34,956 nt of DNA. Source: a virus. A model generated the notes under the pieces. It was not told the origin of the DNA. It saw only the letters and a program-made list of their open reading frames with translations, and searched no databases. Shown here piece after piece: positions 20,717-30,685 of this stretch. The translations under genes were made by a program, and so were the position numbers. The first letter of the stretch is position 1. Each line of letters opens with the position of its first letter. The stretch lies in the IMG/VR virus record IMGVR_UViG_3300009155_000017, positions 1-34,956 of that record. The stretch is one strand, 5' to 3'.

Positions 20717-22709
20717 TATGATTGCCCGCCTTGGCGTAGTGCTAGGGCTTGATACCGCAGAATTCAATAAAGGTATTGAAAACGCGGGTAAGAAACTTGA
20801 ACAATTTAGCCAAACCGCGGAAAAGTTTGGAAAGATAGGCGCAACCGCCTTGGTTGCCGCTAGTGCCGCCGCACTTCAATACGCCGATGAATTAGCGGAT
20901 GTAGCCAAAGCCAATGATGTTGCTATTGGCACGGTTCTTAAACTATCTAATGCACTTGGTAATGCGGGCGGCAAGGCAAGTGATTCAGGCAAACTTTTAG
21001 CATCGTTTACAAAGTTTATTGATGAAGCCGCGGGCGGCTCAGTTGAAGCGCAAAAAACAACAAAGATGTTGGGCATTAGCCTACAGGATTTAGGCAAACT
21101 TTCCGAAGAAGAATTGTTAAACAAGGTTGTAAAAAATCTTGGTTCAATGGAAGATTCAGTAACGCGCAATGCCAAAGCAATGGATGTTTTTGGCAAAGCC
21201 GCCAAAGGTGTAGATTTTGTTGCCCTTGCCGAAGATATGGGCAAGACAAATAAACTTACTGATGAACAAGCAATTGGTGTTCAGCAAGCCGCGGATGCCT
21301 ACGATATGTTGGCGCAAAATGCGCGTGACACAATGTTAATTCTTAGCGCGGCACTTGGGCCAGTTCTTAAAACAACGCTAGATTACATAAAAGACATGAA
21401 AGGCGAAACTAGCCTTTTAGGTGAAATCTTTAAAACAGTATTTCAAACCGTTGCGGTTCTTGGGGCTAATGTTGCGTTTGTGTTTAAAGGTATTGCCGAT
21501 GAATTGGTACACACCTATCAGAACGCAAAAATTCTTGTTACAGAAGGCGTTGATGCGGCTATTGCCGCTAATAAAAAATATGATGCCTACCGCGCATCGC
21601 AACGCCAAAATTTAGATTTCTTTGAATCCCAAATTATGGGTACAAGTTACGGGCGTAGTGGCGTACATCCTGACCGTACCGATAACAAATCGCCCGCCGC
21701 TAGTGTGGGTAGAATTGTTACTAAAGCCCGCGATAAAGATGCAGAAGAAGCCGAACGCCGCAGATTAAAAATGATTGCGGATTTAAACCGCGAAGCACAA
21801 AGGTACGCAAAACTTCTTTTGGATATTGAAGCGCAACAAGTAGCCGCATATACAAGCGAAGCCAAGCGTATTGAAAAAGAACAACGCGGCTTAGAAATTA
21901 AAAATCAGTTGTTATTTATTGACCAAAAAACAATTGATATGAGGTCAGAAGATGCAAATTTAACACGCGATTTATATTTATCAGAACAAAAGCGTTTAGA
22001 TGCTATTCAAGAAATTAACCGCAACAATCTTTTGGATGCGGATGCAAAAGAACAATTAGTAGCAAGAGAAAACGCATTAGCCGATGCAACCGAACGCTAT
22101 CTACGCGCACAAAACCAAGCGGTTAAAGCGCAACGCGAAGGAACTGGCGAACAAGGTTTCTTAAAAGAAGGCGCAAAGTTTTTCCGCGATATGCCTACCG
22201 ATTTAGAAAACGGCGCAAAGGCGTTTCAATCCGTAATGGGCAACATGGAAAGCGCGTTAGATAACTTTGTTCGCACGGGCAAGTTATCGTTTAAGAGTTT
22301 GGCGCGTAGCATCATTCAAGATTTGATTGCTATTCAATTACGCGCATCGGCTACAGGAATATTTAAACAATTGTTTGGGATGTACGCGGGCGGCGGCTTT
22401 GGTACTGGCAACGCCTTTGGCAATCAAGACCTTGGCGGGTTCTTAGCAGAAGGCGGTTCTGCTAATGCCAATACGCCTTATGTGGTCGGGGAACGCGGGC
22501 CTGAATTGTTTGTACCCCGTTCATCAGGTACAGTAATTCCGAACCATGCTTTAGCGGGCGCGGGCGGTACTACGATGGTTACAAACAACTACATTAACGC
22601 CATTGATACCAAATCATTTGAAGAACGCCTATACGGTAGTTCTAACGCGATTTGGGCGGCAAATCAGTACGCCAATAAATCGTTGGCGGTAAATAGGGGT
22701 CGGGCATGA
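20709..22709 (+). CDS. Tape measure protein
   Basis: A 666-residue helical protein that sets tail length. The N-terminal half has NKGIENAGKKLEQFSQTAEK and repeated Ala-rich helices; a coiled-coil with many Glu and Arg covers about 340-470. The C-terminus has GGGFGTGNAFG, then PYVVGERGPELFVPRSSGTV, the usual end of lambda-type tape measures. By the usual rule of about 0.15 nm per residue the tail would be roughly 100 nm, compatible with a siphovirus. Weakly hydrophobic stretches (about 215-260) could serve in membrane passage. Confidence 0.9.
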   Translation: MANMIARLGVVLGLDTAEFNKGIENAGKKLEQFSQTAEKFGKIGATALVAASAAALQYADELADVAKANDVAIGTVLKLSNALGNAGGKASDSGKLLASFTKFIDEAAGGSVEAQKTTKMLGISLQDLGKLSEEELLNKVVKNLGSMEDSVTRNAKAMDVFGKAAKGVDFVALAEDMGKTNKLTDEQAIGVQQAADAYDMLAQNARDTMLILSAALGPVLKTTLDYIKDMKGETSLLGEIFKTVFQTVAVLGANVAFVFKGIADELVHTYQNAKILVTEGVDAAIAANKKYDAYRASQRQNLDFFESQIMGTSYGRSGVHPDRTDNKSPAASVGRIVTKARDKDAEEAERRRLKMIADLNREAQRYAKLLLDIEAQQVAAYTSEAKRIEKEQRGLEIKNQLLFIDQKTIDMRSEDANLTRDLYLSEQKRLDAIQEINRNNLLDADAKEQLVARENALADATERYLRAQNQAVKAQREGTGEQGFLKEGAKFFRDMPTDLENGAKAFQSVMGNMESALDNFVRTGKLSFKSLARSIIQDLIAIQLRASATGIFKQLFGMYAGGGFGTGNAFGNQDLGGFLAEGGSANANTPYVVGERGPELFVPRSSGTVIPNHALAGAGGTTMVTNNYINAIDTKSFEERLYGSSNAIWAANQYANKSLAVNRGRA

Positions 22710-23302
22710 GTTTCCAAACCATCTTTGAAATACAACAATCAATGACGGTAAACAACCGCCGTATGGTTGGACAACAAGTAGCGCGTTCGGGTTATATCAC
22801 CGTAGCGCAATATCTAACCGCCGTGCCTTGGGTGTTTACTATCCAACCCCATGCATACCTTTACTATCCGCAAGTTCGGGATATTATCCAAGCCATCGAT
22901 AACAAAGATAGGCAATTGCCTGAAACAATTACTTTTAATACTACTAATCTTTCTTGGTTTAATAAAATGCGCGGCACGGCTACGGCGGCTACGCTAAACG
23001 GTGCGCCCGCGGCTAATACGCAAACACTTGCTCTAACTTCTAACGGCACATTTAAAGCGGGCGACTTTATTATGATTAACGGATACACCTACAAGATAAC
23101 CGCCGATAGCGCGGGTTCATCAGTAGGCATCAATCGCCCGTTGATTGGTACGCCATCATCAGGTACAACTGTTTATGTAGGAAATGCTTGCACATTTACG
23201 GTGGTTGCAGAATCTTGCCCAACCTATACACTTAACCCAATGACGGATGGCGCGTTTGTGCAATGGGATGCCCCGTTTGTTTTCCGTGAGTACATAACAT
23301 GA
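22706..23302 (+). CDS. Tail protein, distal-tail / gpM-position
   Basis: A 198-residue protein starting in an ATGA overlap with the tape measure. N-terminal strands (MSFQTIFEIQQSMTVNNRRM, TVAQYLTAVPWVFTIQPHAY) are followed by a Thr/Ala-rich beta barrel (GDFIMINGYTYKITADSA). Gene order puts it at lambda gpM. It probably joins the tube to the tip. The pattern YLTAVPWVFTI... is familiar from phages of aquatic bacteria, but I cannot name a family. Confidence 0.7.
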   Translation: MSFQTIFEIQQSMTVNNRRMVGQQVARSGYITVAQYLTAVPWVFTIQPHAYLYYPQVRDIIQAIDNKDRQLPETITFNTTNLSWFNKMRGTATAATLNGAPAANTQTLALTSNGTFKAGDFIMINGYTYKITADSAGSSVGINRPLIGTPSSGTTVYVGNACTFTVVAESCPTYTLNPMTDGAFVQWDAPFVFREYIT

Positions 23303-23946
23303 CAACAATTAACGCCGTAACTGGTTCACAAATTAACCATGCGGAATTTGTAAAACTTACCGTAGGCAACGCGGCTACAGTTTACACATTCTGCAACGCC
23401 GCCGCACCTATCACCGTTGGCGGCATTACCTTTGCTAACCTTGGTGCTTTACTCAATGTTGGCGATGTTCAGCGCGACATTAAAGCAACTTCTGACGATA
23501 TGACCATTGCATTAACGGGGATTGACCCAACCAATGTAGGCATCATCTTAGGCAACGACATTAAAGGTTCATTGGTAGAAGTTTGGCGCGGTTTCTTTGA
23601 CAGTAACAACCAAATCATTACTACGCCTACAACCCAATTCTTTAAACGCTACCAAGGCATCATAAATAGCGTTTCAGTTACAGAAGATTTTAATTCTGAA
23701 GCCCGTACACGAATTGCAACTTGTTCTATTTCTTGTTCATCGATGCGCCGCATTTTAGAAAACAGATTGTCGGGCGTTAAAACCAATCAGAACAATTGGC
23801 AATTTATTTATGCGGGCGATACTTCAATGAATCGTGTTTCCGAAATTTCTAATACATATTTTGATTTTGGTTCACCGCCAATGACACAAACACAAGCAAG
23901 CGAAACAACCGTAACATTGGACAGTAGTTCAACTGGTGGCGACTAA
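23299..23946 (+). CDS. Tail tip protein, gpL-position (DUF2163-like)
   Basis: A 215-residue protein with a pattern like DUF2163/BR0599 tail-tip proteins: AVTGSQINHAEFVKLTVGN, YTFCNAAAPITVGGITFANL, ALTGIDPTNVGIILGND, LVEVWRGFFDSNNQI, then ATCSISCSSMRRILENRLSG (Cys residues in TCSISCS). Lambda gpL carries an iron-sulfur cluster; only two close cysteines are visible here. ATGA coupling to the previous gene. Confidence 0.72.
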   Translation: MTTINAVTGSQINHAEFVKLTVGNAATVYTFCNAAAPITVGGITFANLGALLNVGDVQRDIKATSDDMTIALTGIDPTNVGIILGNDIKGSLVEVWRGFFDSNNQIITTPTTQFFKRYQGIINSVSVTEDFNSEARTRIATCSISCSSMRRILENRLSGVKTNQNNWQFIYAGDTSMNRVSEISNTYFDFGSPPMTQTQASETTVTLDSSSTGGD

Positions 23947-23949
23947 AAA

Positions 23950-24396
23950 ATGATAAGACAAGCGACAAGATACGACATACCTAGACTGTTAGAAATCGTG
24001 GAGGCATACGCCTATGAAAACCCAATTAAAAAACTTGGCGAACCGTGTAATCACTTTCCCCGCTATGTTGAAGAACTATTGTTTAGCATTATTCAAGGGC
24101 GTGGGTTCATTTATGTGGATTCGCATTTGCGCGGCGCGATTGTGGCTTATAAAAGTTCTAACATTTGGTCGCCCAAAGTGAAAGAATTAAACGAACTATT
24201 GTGGTGGGTAGAACCTGAACATCGCAATGGAACGGTTGGCGGTAGGCTATGGAAAGCGTTTGATGAACGCGCAAAGGAAATGTTAAAAGCGGGTGATGTA
24301 GATTTTGTTTGCACTTCAATTTCTGCTAATGGGCCGTTGATTGATTACACGCGCAGGGGATACAAGGCCCTTGGCGCAACTTTTGTTAGGGAATAA
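23950..24396 (+). CDS. GNAT-type acetyltransferase-like protein
   Basis: A 148-residue GNAT-fold protein in the tail operon. The start MIRQATRYDIPRLLEIVEAY and the block LNELLWWVEPEHRNGTVGGR (acetyl-CoA loop region R-x-G-x-x-GG), ending DYTRRGYKALGATFVRE, are typical. It stands where lambda has gpK, between the tip proteins and the tip attachment protein. It may modify a phage or host protein; GNAT-like genes at this place occur in other phages of aquatic Proteobacteria. Enzymatic activity is unproved: the loop is less regular than Q/RxxGxG/A. Confidence 0.78.
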   Translation: MIRQATRYDIPRLLEIVEAYAYENPIKKLGEPCNHFPRYVEELLFSIIQGRGFIYVDSHLRGAIVAYKSSNIWSPKVKELNELLWWVEPEHRNGTVGGRLWKAFDERAKEMLKAGDVDFVCTSISANGPLIDYTRRGYKALGATFVRE

Positions 24397-24398
24397 AA

Positions 24399-27300
24399 AT
24401 GGTTAGCACATTAGTTGCATATGCGATTATGGAATTAGGCATGAGTTATGCCGTGGCAACCTTTGCCGTTAACTTTGCCTTATCGTTAATTGTTACCCGA
24501 ATCTTTGCAGAAAACCCCGAAACTCAGCAAGACATGGGCGTAAGGCAACAAGTACCGCCAAGCGCGGTTAATGCTATTCCCGTTGTTTATGGTACGGCGT
24601 ATATGGGAGGCACATTTGTTGATGCGGTATTAACCGAAGACCAAAAGACAATGTATTATGTGTTGGCTATTTCAAGCATTAGCCCTAATGGTCAATTTAC
24701 ATTTGATACCGCCGATATGTATTTTGGCGATAGAAAAATTACTTTTGGTACAGGCGCAGATTCAACAAAAGTAGTTAGCCTTACCGATGAAGCGGGAAAT
24801 GTAAACACAAAAATTAGCGGCAACCTTTACATCAATCTTTATACATCTACGGCGGGTGGAACTATTACATCTGCTAACGGTGCATCCGCACCTAGCACGG
24901 TTATGGGCGGTTCTGATATTGCCGTTGGTCAGCGTTGGACAGGAACGCGGCAAATGAATGGTTTGGGCTTTGCAATCGTTAAATTGATTTACAACCGCGA
25001 TGCTGATACTACGCAACTTTCACCCATTACATTTCATGTAAGCCATACATTAAATGGTACGGGTGTAGCCAAAGCGGGCGATGTTTGGTATGACTACATG
25101 ACCAATGCGGTTTATGGCGGTGCAGTAGATGCCGCGTTTGTTAATAGCACAAGCGCAACCGCTTTAAACACTTACGGCGACCAAACAATTACATTTACAA
25201 ATTCAAGCGGCAACCCCGCTACACAAGCGCGTTACCGAATTAACGGCGTATTAGATGCAGGGCAATCGGTTCTTTCTAATGTTGACCGCATTATGTCGGC
25301 GTGTGATTCTTGGATGACTTATAACGCCGCATTGGGTCAATGGTCGGTGGTTGTAAACAAAGCGGAATCAACTTCTTATGCGTTTAATGACAACAATATC
25401 ATTGGCGAAATCCGCGTTAGTGCAACCGACATTACTTCATCAATAAACCAAGTTGAAGCGCGATTCCCGTTTAAAGAAAACCGCGACCAAGCCGCATTTG
25501 TCAATATTGAAACACCTAGCGGTTTACTGTATCCAAATGAACCCGTTAACAAGTATTCAATTACTTATGATATGGTTAACGATTCGGTGCAAGCGCATTA
25601 CCTAGCCAATCGTTTGTTAGAACAAGCACGGGAAGATTTAATTGTAGGTTTCAGCACTACATATTACGGCATCCAAGTTGATGCGGGCGATGTAGTTAGC
25701 GTTACCAATTCTGATTATGGATGGAACGCAAAACTTTTCCGCGTGATGAAAGTTAACGAAGCATCTTTGCCCGATGGTTCGCTAGGCGCAAAATTGGAAA
25801 TGTCAGAATACAACGCGCAAGTTTATGATGACCAAGACATTACGCAATTTACGCCCGTGCCTAATTCGGGCTTGCCATCGGTAAGTTATTTTTCACCATT
25901 AGCCGCACCTACTGTTACGGGATTTCCAAGCGCAACAATTCCATATATCAATGTTCAAGTTTTTATTCCTACAACGGGTCGCGTAACATTTGGTAATTTG
26001 TTTTGGACTACAAGCGCAACGCCAACTGCCGCTGATTGGAAATTGGTTGCTAACGCATCTACAACTAATGGTCAACCCGTTACCAATGGGGCTTATTACA
26101 CTTTTGCAAACATTACGCTAAACACGGGAACTTATTACTTTGCCTACAATGTTGGCAACGATGTTACAAGTTCAATATTAAGCCCAATTAGCGCGGCATT
26201 GGTTTGGAATCCCGTAGCGGGCGCAGGGCCAACAGGACCAACAGGCACAACTGGTCCAAGTGGCCCAACAGGCACAACTGGTCCAACTGGAACTACAGGA
26301 CCAAGCGGCCCTACGGGTGTAACAGGGCCTACTGGAACGGGTGCTACAGGCGCAAATGGATTATTAGGTTTGTCATCTTTAACCGCATACAAAGTTCAAT
26401 CACAAAGCGACCCAACCCCAACATTTACAACGCCAACAACAGGGGCAACTGCGCCTAGCGGATGGTCATTAACTACGCCCGCAGTAGCAGTAGGTCAAGT
26501 TCTTTGGTATATCCAAGGGCGTTACAACGCTAATGCGGTTACTGTAGATGGCGTAGGTGCGGGACAAACCGCATGGACAGGGCCAATAGCGGCAAGCGTA
26601 TTTCAAGATATTCGTTCAGATAATTGGGATGGTGGTGTTCCAACAACCAATGCGCCTACTGGCACGGTTGGTTATTACATAAAGCAATCAAACGGCAATA
26701 TGTATTTGAATAGCATCTTTGGTCGGGGCGTTGTTCAATTTGATGGTGCTACTGCCGTTCCTAGTGGTTCAGGTGGAGGTTTTGCGGCGGCAACTTTTAA
26801 CACAAGCAATTCTGCTAAGTTTGGTGTTTATGCTGAATCAAACAATGCAACAGGCGCGGCATTATTTGGTTTTAATAACAATACAACTTCAAGTTATACC
26901 TATGGTGTTTTTGGAGAAATTTCAAATCCATATTCATCTGCCGTATATGGATATAACTATTCAACAACAGGCGGTTATGGAGTAAATGGAACGGCAAATG
27001 GAAGTTCAAGCGTTGGCGTTTTAGGCAATGGAAACATTGGTGTCAAAGGTCAAGGTTTATATGGTGCGGGTGTTAGCGGGCTTGGTTTATTAGCGGGATA
27101 TGGTATTGAATGTATTGCGGGTTTTAGATGGGGAAGTTATACATATCCGCAACCTACAGGAAGTTCTAGTGATGTAATGCTTGGAAATGGAACATGGGGA
27201 ACACCAAGTTTTGCAACAAACGCAACTTATGCTGATTATTTGGGCGGTGTTATTGCGGGTTCATGGGCTAGAATTTTTCCAACAAATTCAGGAACGGCAA

Positions 27301-27731
27301 ATGCAGGGGGTTCAGGATTAAATATTTTAGGTAGTACATCCACAGGCATTGTTGGTGCTTATGTTGCTACATCAGGCACAAGCAACATCGTAACTATTGA
27401 AGTAACGACAACAAGCCCATCAGATGTACGCCTAAAAGAAGAAATTGCCGATAGCGATTTGGGTTTAGCGTTTGTCAAACAATTGCGCCCCGTTTCGTAC
27501 AAACTTAAAGCAGACCCCAAACATCAAAAAGGTTATGGGTTTATTGCTGATGAAGTTGAAGAAATTATAGAATTAGGTTCATCATTGGTTTACCATGAAC
27601 CCGATTGGAAAGTTGGCGATGAAACAGGATTTAAAACAATCCACTATCCGTCATACATAGCGGTTCTAACTAAAGCAATTCAGGAATTGAGTGCCAAAGT
27701 AGAATCATTAGAAGCACAATTGAAAGGTTGA
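24399..27731 (+). CDS. Tip attachment / fibre protein with collagen stretch and S74 chaperone
   Basis: This 1,110-residue protein reaches out from the tail tip. The N-terminus (1-30) is hydrophobic. Residues about 45-510 form the gpJ-like tip body (PPSAVNAIPVVYGTAYMGGT, MNGLGFAIVKLIYNRDAD, LLEQAREDLIVGFSTTYYGI). Next come fibronectin-like strands and a G-x-y collagen tract (about 610-652). A Gly/Ser/Asn-rich beta domain follows, then a C-terminal S74 intramolecular chaperone: SDVRLKEEI with catalytic Ser1008 (cleavage just before it), KQLRPVSYKLK, KGYGFIADEVEE. A tip protein that carries its own fibre and chaperone is a compact fusion. Separately it could be called a tail fibre; the gpJ-position supports tip attachment. 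Confidence 0.85.
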   Translation: MVSTLVAYAIMELGMSYAVATFAVNFALSLIVTRIFAENPETQQDMGVRQQVPPSAVNAIPVVYGTAYMGGTFVDAVLTEDQKTMYYVLAISSISPNGQFTFDTADMYFGDRKITFGTGADSTKVVSLTDEAGNVNTKISGNLYINLYTSTAGGTITSANGASAPSTVMGGSDIAVGQRWTGTRQMNGLGFAIVKLIYNRDADTTQLSPITFHVSHTLNGTGVAKAGDVWYDYMTNAVYGGAVDAAFVNSTSATALNTYGDQTITFTNSSGNPATQARYRINGVLDAGQSVLSNVDRIMSACDSWMTYNAALGQWSVVVNKAESTSYAFNDNNIIGEIRVSATDITSSINQVEARFPFKENRDQAAFVNIETPSGLLYPNEPVNKYSITYDMVNDSVQAHYLANRLLEQAREDLIVGFSTTYYGIQVDAGDVVSVTNSDYGWNAKLFRVMKVNEASLPDGSLGAKLEMSEYNAQVYDDQDITQFTPVPNSGLPSVSYFSPLAAPTVTGFPSATIPYINVQVFIPTTGRVTFGNLFWTTSATPTAADWKLVANASTTNGQPVTNGAYYTFANITLNTGTYYFAYNVGNDVTSSILSPISAALVWNPVAGAGPTGPTGTTGPSGPTGTTGPTGTTGPSGPTGVTGPTGTGATGANGLLGLSSLTAYKVQSQSDPTPTFTTPTTGATAPSGWSLTTPAVAVGQVLWYIQGRYNANAVTVDGVGAGQTAWTGPIAASVFQDIRSDNWDGGVPTTNAPTGTVGYYIKQSNGNMYLNSIFGRGVVQFDGATAVPSGSGGGFAAATFNTSNSAKFGVYAESNNATGAALFGFNNNTTSSYTYGVFGEISNPYSSAVYGYNYSTTGGYGVNGTANGSSSVGVLGNGNIGVKGQGLYGAGVSGLGLLAGYGIECIAGFRWGSYTYPQPTGSSSDVMLGNGTWGTPSFATNATYADYLGGVIAGSWARIFPTNSGTANAGGSGLNILGSTSTGIVGAYVATSGTSNIVTIEVTTTSPSDVRLKEEIADSDLGLAFVKQLRPVSYKLKADPKHQKGYGFIADEVEEIIELGSSLVYHEPDWKVGDETGFKTIHYPSYIAVLTKAIQELSAKVESLEAQLKG

Positions 27732-27732
27732 T

Positions 27733-28008
27733 ATGGCAAGAGATATAACAATACCATCACAAACGGTTAAAGAAGAAATCGTAGTTGTTGAAGAATTAGT
27801 GAACCAATATGTTCGGGTTGTTGTTGGGGTTTTAAATGAAGATGGTAAAACTTTTAACACAAACATGGGCGTTAAAGAATACCGAATTGTTGGCGATAAC
27901 CTTACGGAATTGAACGGGCCGCCAACCGCGTGGGCAATCGATAAGCCAACGGGAACATATCGGAATGAAGATTTGTGGCATTTTATTGATTTATTAAATC
28001 AATCTTGA
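27733..28008 (+). CDS. Small tail-fibre-region protein, unknown
   Basis: A 91-residue protein beginning 1 base after the S74 protein stop. There is a beta pattern VVVEELVNQYVRVVVGVLNE ... GVKEYRIVGDNLTEL and a helix at the end (NEDLWHFIDLLNQS). The end of its coding region carries a promoter-like sequence and a 7-bp palindrome. Short genes after fibre genes are often fibre assembly or capping proteins, but no family is clear here. Confidence 0.65.
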   Translation: MARDITIPSQTVKEEIVVVEELVNQYVRVVVGVLNEDGKTFNTNMGVKEYRIVGDNLTELNGPPTAWAIDKPTGTYRNEDLWHFIDLLNQS

Positions 28009-28014
28009 TAAAAT
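27986..28014 (+). promoter_or_regulatory. Promoter with palindrome before the fibre genes
   Basis: TTGATT (27986-27991), 17-bp spacer, TAAAAT (28009-28014): 4 of 6 and 5 of 6 to sigma70 consensus. The palindrome TTGATTT-ATT-AAATCAA (27986-28002) covers the -35 and part of the spacer and could be an operator. It would drive the collagen-like fibre cluster from 28080. Confidence 0.6.
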
Positions 28015-28037
28015 AGACAAAAGACAATACACCATGA

Positions 28038-28052
28038 CCGCGGGATTCGCGG
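28038..28052 (+). other. Leader hairpin
   Basis: CCGCG-GGATT-CGCGG forms a perfect 5-bp stem in the leader between the promoter at 28009 and the ATG at 28080. It may stabilise the fibre mRNA. Confidence 0.35.
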
Positions 28053-28079
28053 ATGTTCTAACTAAGTTTAGGGAACGCT

Positions 28080-28568
28080 ATGGCGATTTTCAATAAGAAC
28101 ACCCTTGCACAAGTAAGCGGGTTCGACAACCCCATTCTTGCGGGTGAATTGGTATGGAATCAGAAAACCTACTGGAATCTGACATTCACCAATTCCGCTA
28201 ATGGTTTGCCCGTTGATTTAACAGGCGCAACCCTTAACGCCCAAATTGTTCGCCGCGAACTATCAAACATTATTGATACGCGTAATGGTCTAACTTTTGA
28301 CATTGCCGATTACAATCCCGCGCCCGCCGCTATTCCATTAACGATTACTAACATTGTTGCCGCCGCGGGTTCATGCACATTGGTAATTGATGCTAGTGCA
28401 TGGTCTCTAATGAGCAATGACCCCGAATTAGAAATTAACGCCGTTGACCCCGTGGGTTACTCAGGTCGCGTTAAGGTTAGTTTTCCCGTATCGGGTTCAA
28501 CCCCTGCGGATGATTCAATTATTTTTTTGTTGTTCTTGGTGCGTAGCGATGGGGTGATTGTTTTATGA
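28080..28568 (+). CDS. Baseplate/fibre-linked beta protein (BppU-like)
   Basis: A 162-residue beta-sandwich-like protein: [40 protein letters not shown] and [20 protein letters not shown]. The DLTG-x-x-x-x-A-x-I pattern followed by strand pairs resembles the N-terminal domain of BppU-type baseplate upper proteins, which anchor receptor-binding proteins. AGGGA precedes the ATG and its stop overlaps the collagen-like gene by ATGA, so the two are likely translated and assembled together. Confidence 0.65.
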   Translation: MAIFNKNTLAQVSGFDNPILAGELVWNQKTYWNLTFTNSANGLPVDLTGATLNAQIVRRELSNIIDTRNGLTFDIADYNPAPAAIPLTITNIVAAAGSCTLVIDASAWSLMSNDPELEINAVDPVGYSGRVKVSFPVSGSTPADDSIIFLLFLVRSDGVIVL

Positions 28569-30670
28569 GCAACATTAAAGTTTCCGTACAAGATGGCAAC
28601 AATGTAAACCTACAAGTAACGCCGCAACCTCGTATTGATTTGCGAATTGATAGGGCAATTAGCGGTGCTACAGGGCCTACTGGCCCGCAGGGAAATCAAG
28701 GGCCTACGGGCGCAACTGGCCCTACGGGTGCTACGGGTGCGCCAAGCACGGTGCAAGGTCCTACAGGGCCTACAGGCGCAACAGGGCCTACTGGTGCAAC
28801 TGGTGCGCCATCTACGGTTCAAGGTCCTACGGGGGCTACAGGACCTACAGGCGCACAGGGTACACAAGGTGTAGTAGGGCCAACTGGCCCGCAAGGCATA
28901 CAGGGTATCCAAGGTGTTCAGGGCATCCAAGGCGTTACAGGCCCAACAGGGGCGCAAGGTGCTACAGGCAATACTGGTGCGACAGGACCAACGGGCGCAA
29001 GCGGCGTTAACGGAAGTACAGGACCTACGGGCGCGATTGGCCCGACAGGGGCACAAGGTATTCAAGGTAATGTAGGTGCAACTGGCCCGCAAGGTTTGCA
29101 AGGCAATGTTGGCGCACAAGGCCCGACAGGCCCAACGGGAACGCAAGGTAATGTTGGCCCAACGGGAAGTAATGGCGCACAAGGCCCAACGGGTGCTACT
29201 GGTGCGGCATCTACCGTAGCAGGGCCTACTGGTCCTACAGGAACGCAGGGTATCCAAGGCAATGCAGGGCCTACAGGTCCACAAGGTATCCAAGGCGACC
29301 AAGGTATTCAGGGTGTACAAGGTATTGCAGGGCCTACGGGTTCGCAAGGTGCGGTAGGCGCGACAGGCCCAACGGGCGCACAAGGTTTAACAGGACCTAC
29401 GGGCGTTGCGGGTGCAACAGGGCCTACAGGGGCAACGGGCGCGGCATCTACAGTAGCAGGACCAACAGGACCGACAGGCGCACAAGGCGCAGATGGTCAA
29501 TCATCATCGTATTACCCATATCAAGCCGATACAAATCAAACATCAGGAACGCCTACATCGGGTCATGTGTATTGGGATAACGCTACTCAAACATCTGCAA
29601 CCAATCTTACATTTAGCCATCTGACAAGCAACGGCATTGATGTTGATTTGTTCTTGGGATTCTTGAAAACTGGCGATAGCGTCATTTTGCAAGATGCAAA
29701 TAATTCAAACAATTACCAAAAATGGATATTAACTGCTAACCCAACAGTAGTACCCAATAGTTCAATTACTTGCCCCGTTACTTTGTCAACATCTAGCGGC
29801 ACGGGTACAACTGGTTTTGCTAACAATCACAATTTAATTGCCGTTATTCAATCTATTGGCGTAGTGGGGGCAACAGGCCCAACAGGGCCAACGGGCGCGG
29901 CAAGCACCGTAGCAGGGCCTACGGGGGCGCAAGGCGCAACTGGCCCAACTGGAACGCAAGGTGCAGTAGGACCAACTGGACCTACAGGGGCGCAAGGCAA
30001 TACAGGCCCAACTGGTAGCCAAGGTGTTCAGGGCGTGGTAGGACCGACAGGGCCACAGGGCATACAGGGCGACCAAGGTATTCAAGGAATTCAGGGCGTA
30101 GCAGGGCCTACGGGCGCACAAGGCATCCAAGGCGTGACAGGCCCAACAGGTGCAGATTCAACCGTTGCAGGGCCAACAGGACCGCAAGGCAATGTAGGTA
30201 CAACTGGACCAACGGGCGCACAGGGAACGCAAGGCGTGGTTGGGCCAACAGGACCGCAGGGCATCCAAGGCGTACAGGGTATCCAAGGCCCTACAGGACC
30301 GCAAGGCGATACGGGCGCACAAGGTAATGTCGGGCCAACAGGACCTACGGGCAGTACAGGCGCACAAGGCGTTCAAGGCCCGACTGGACCAACAGGCACA
30401 CAGGGAATTCAAGGCAATGTAGGCCCGACAGGACCGCAGGGCATACAGGGAATTCAAGGTGTTCAAGGCGTTGTAGGCCCAACGGGGGCAACTGGTAATA
30501 CAGGCCCGACAGGCACGGTTGTTTACGGCGTGGTTGTTCCTAACTTGGATACTGCAACAAGCAATGTTTCAATTACTGCGGGTTACAACGCCGCATCGGT
30601 TGGGCCGATTACCGTGAACACGGGCGTTACCATTACCGTTGCAACTGGTCAACGATGGATTGTTTCTTAA
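28565..30670 (+). CDS. Collagen-like tail fibre protein
   Basis: A 701-residue protein with an N-terminal domain (1-30), a first G-x-y block (about 31-312), a globular domain (about 313-435, containing [20 protein letters not shown]) and a second G-x-y block (about 436-650). A C-terminal cap ends [11 protein letters not shown]. The repeats are mostly Gly-Pro-Thr, Gly-Ala-Thr, Gly-Ile-Gln and Gly-Val-Gln, with [13 protein letters not shown] modules recurring. The repeats should form trimeric collagen-like rods. Long near-identical DNA repeats make it a hotspot for slippage, so length may vary between isolates. ATGA-coupled to the BppU-like gene. Confidence 0.9.
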   Translation: MSNIKVSVQDGNNVNLQVTPQPRIDLRIDRAISGATGPTGPQGNQGPTGATGPTGATGAPSTVQGPTGPTGATGPTGATGAPSTVQGPTGATGPTGAQGTQGVVGPTGPQGIQGIQGVQGIQGVTGPTGAQGATGNTGATGPTGASGVNGSTGPTGAIGPTGAQGIQGNVGATGPQGLQGNVGAQGPTGPTGTQGNVGPTGSNGAQGPTGATGAASTVAGPTGPTGTQGIQGNAGPTGPQGIQGDQGIQGVQGIAGPTGSQGAVGATGPTGAQGLTGPTGVAGATGPTGATGAASTVAGPTGPTGAQGADGQSSSYYPYQADTNQTSGTPTSGHVYWDNATQTSATNLTFSHLTSNGIDVDLFLGFLKTGDSVILQDANNSNNYQKWILTANPTVVPNSSITCPVTLSTSSGTGTTGFANNHNLIAVIQSIGVVGATGPTGPTGAASTVAGPTGAQGATGPTGTQGAVGPTGPTGAQGNTGPTGSQGVQGVVGPTGPQGIQGDQGIQGIQGVAGPTGAQGIQGVTGPTGADSTVAGPTGPQGNVGTTGPTGAQGTQGVVGPTGPQGIQGVQGIQGPTGPQGDTGAQGNVGPTGPTGSTGAQGVQGPTGPTGTQGIQGNVGPTGPQGIQGIQGVQGVVGPTGATGNTGPTGTVVYGVVVPNLDTATSNVSITAGYNAASVGPITVNTGVTITVATGQRWIVS

Positions 30671-30685
30671 TTAAAGGAAAGCAAA

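Noticed and set aside
28610-29383. A 257-codon open frame on the minus strand, and several other long antisense frames opposite the collagen genes
   Set aside because: The G-x-y repeat makes the opposite strand open in every frame. The product is Cys/Arg/Leu repetitive with no motif and no ribosome-binding site.
28655-30520. Short regular repeats that could suggest a CRISPR array
   Set aside because: The period is codon-based and in frame (Gly-x-y); there are no conserved repeats of 25-40 bp with unique spacers.
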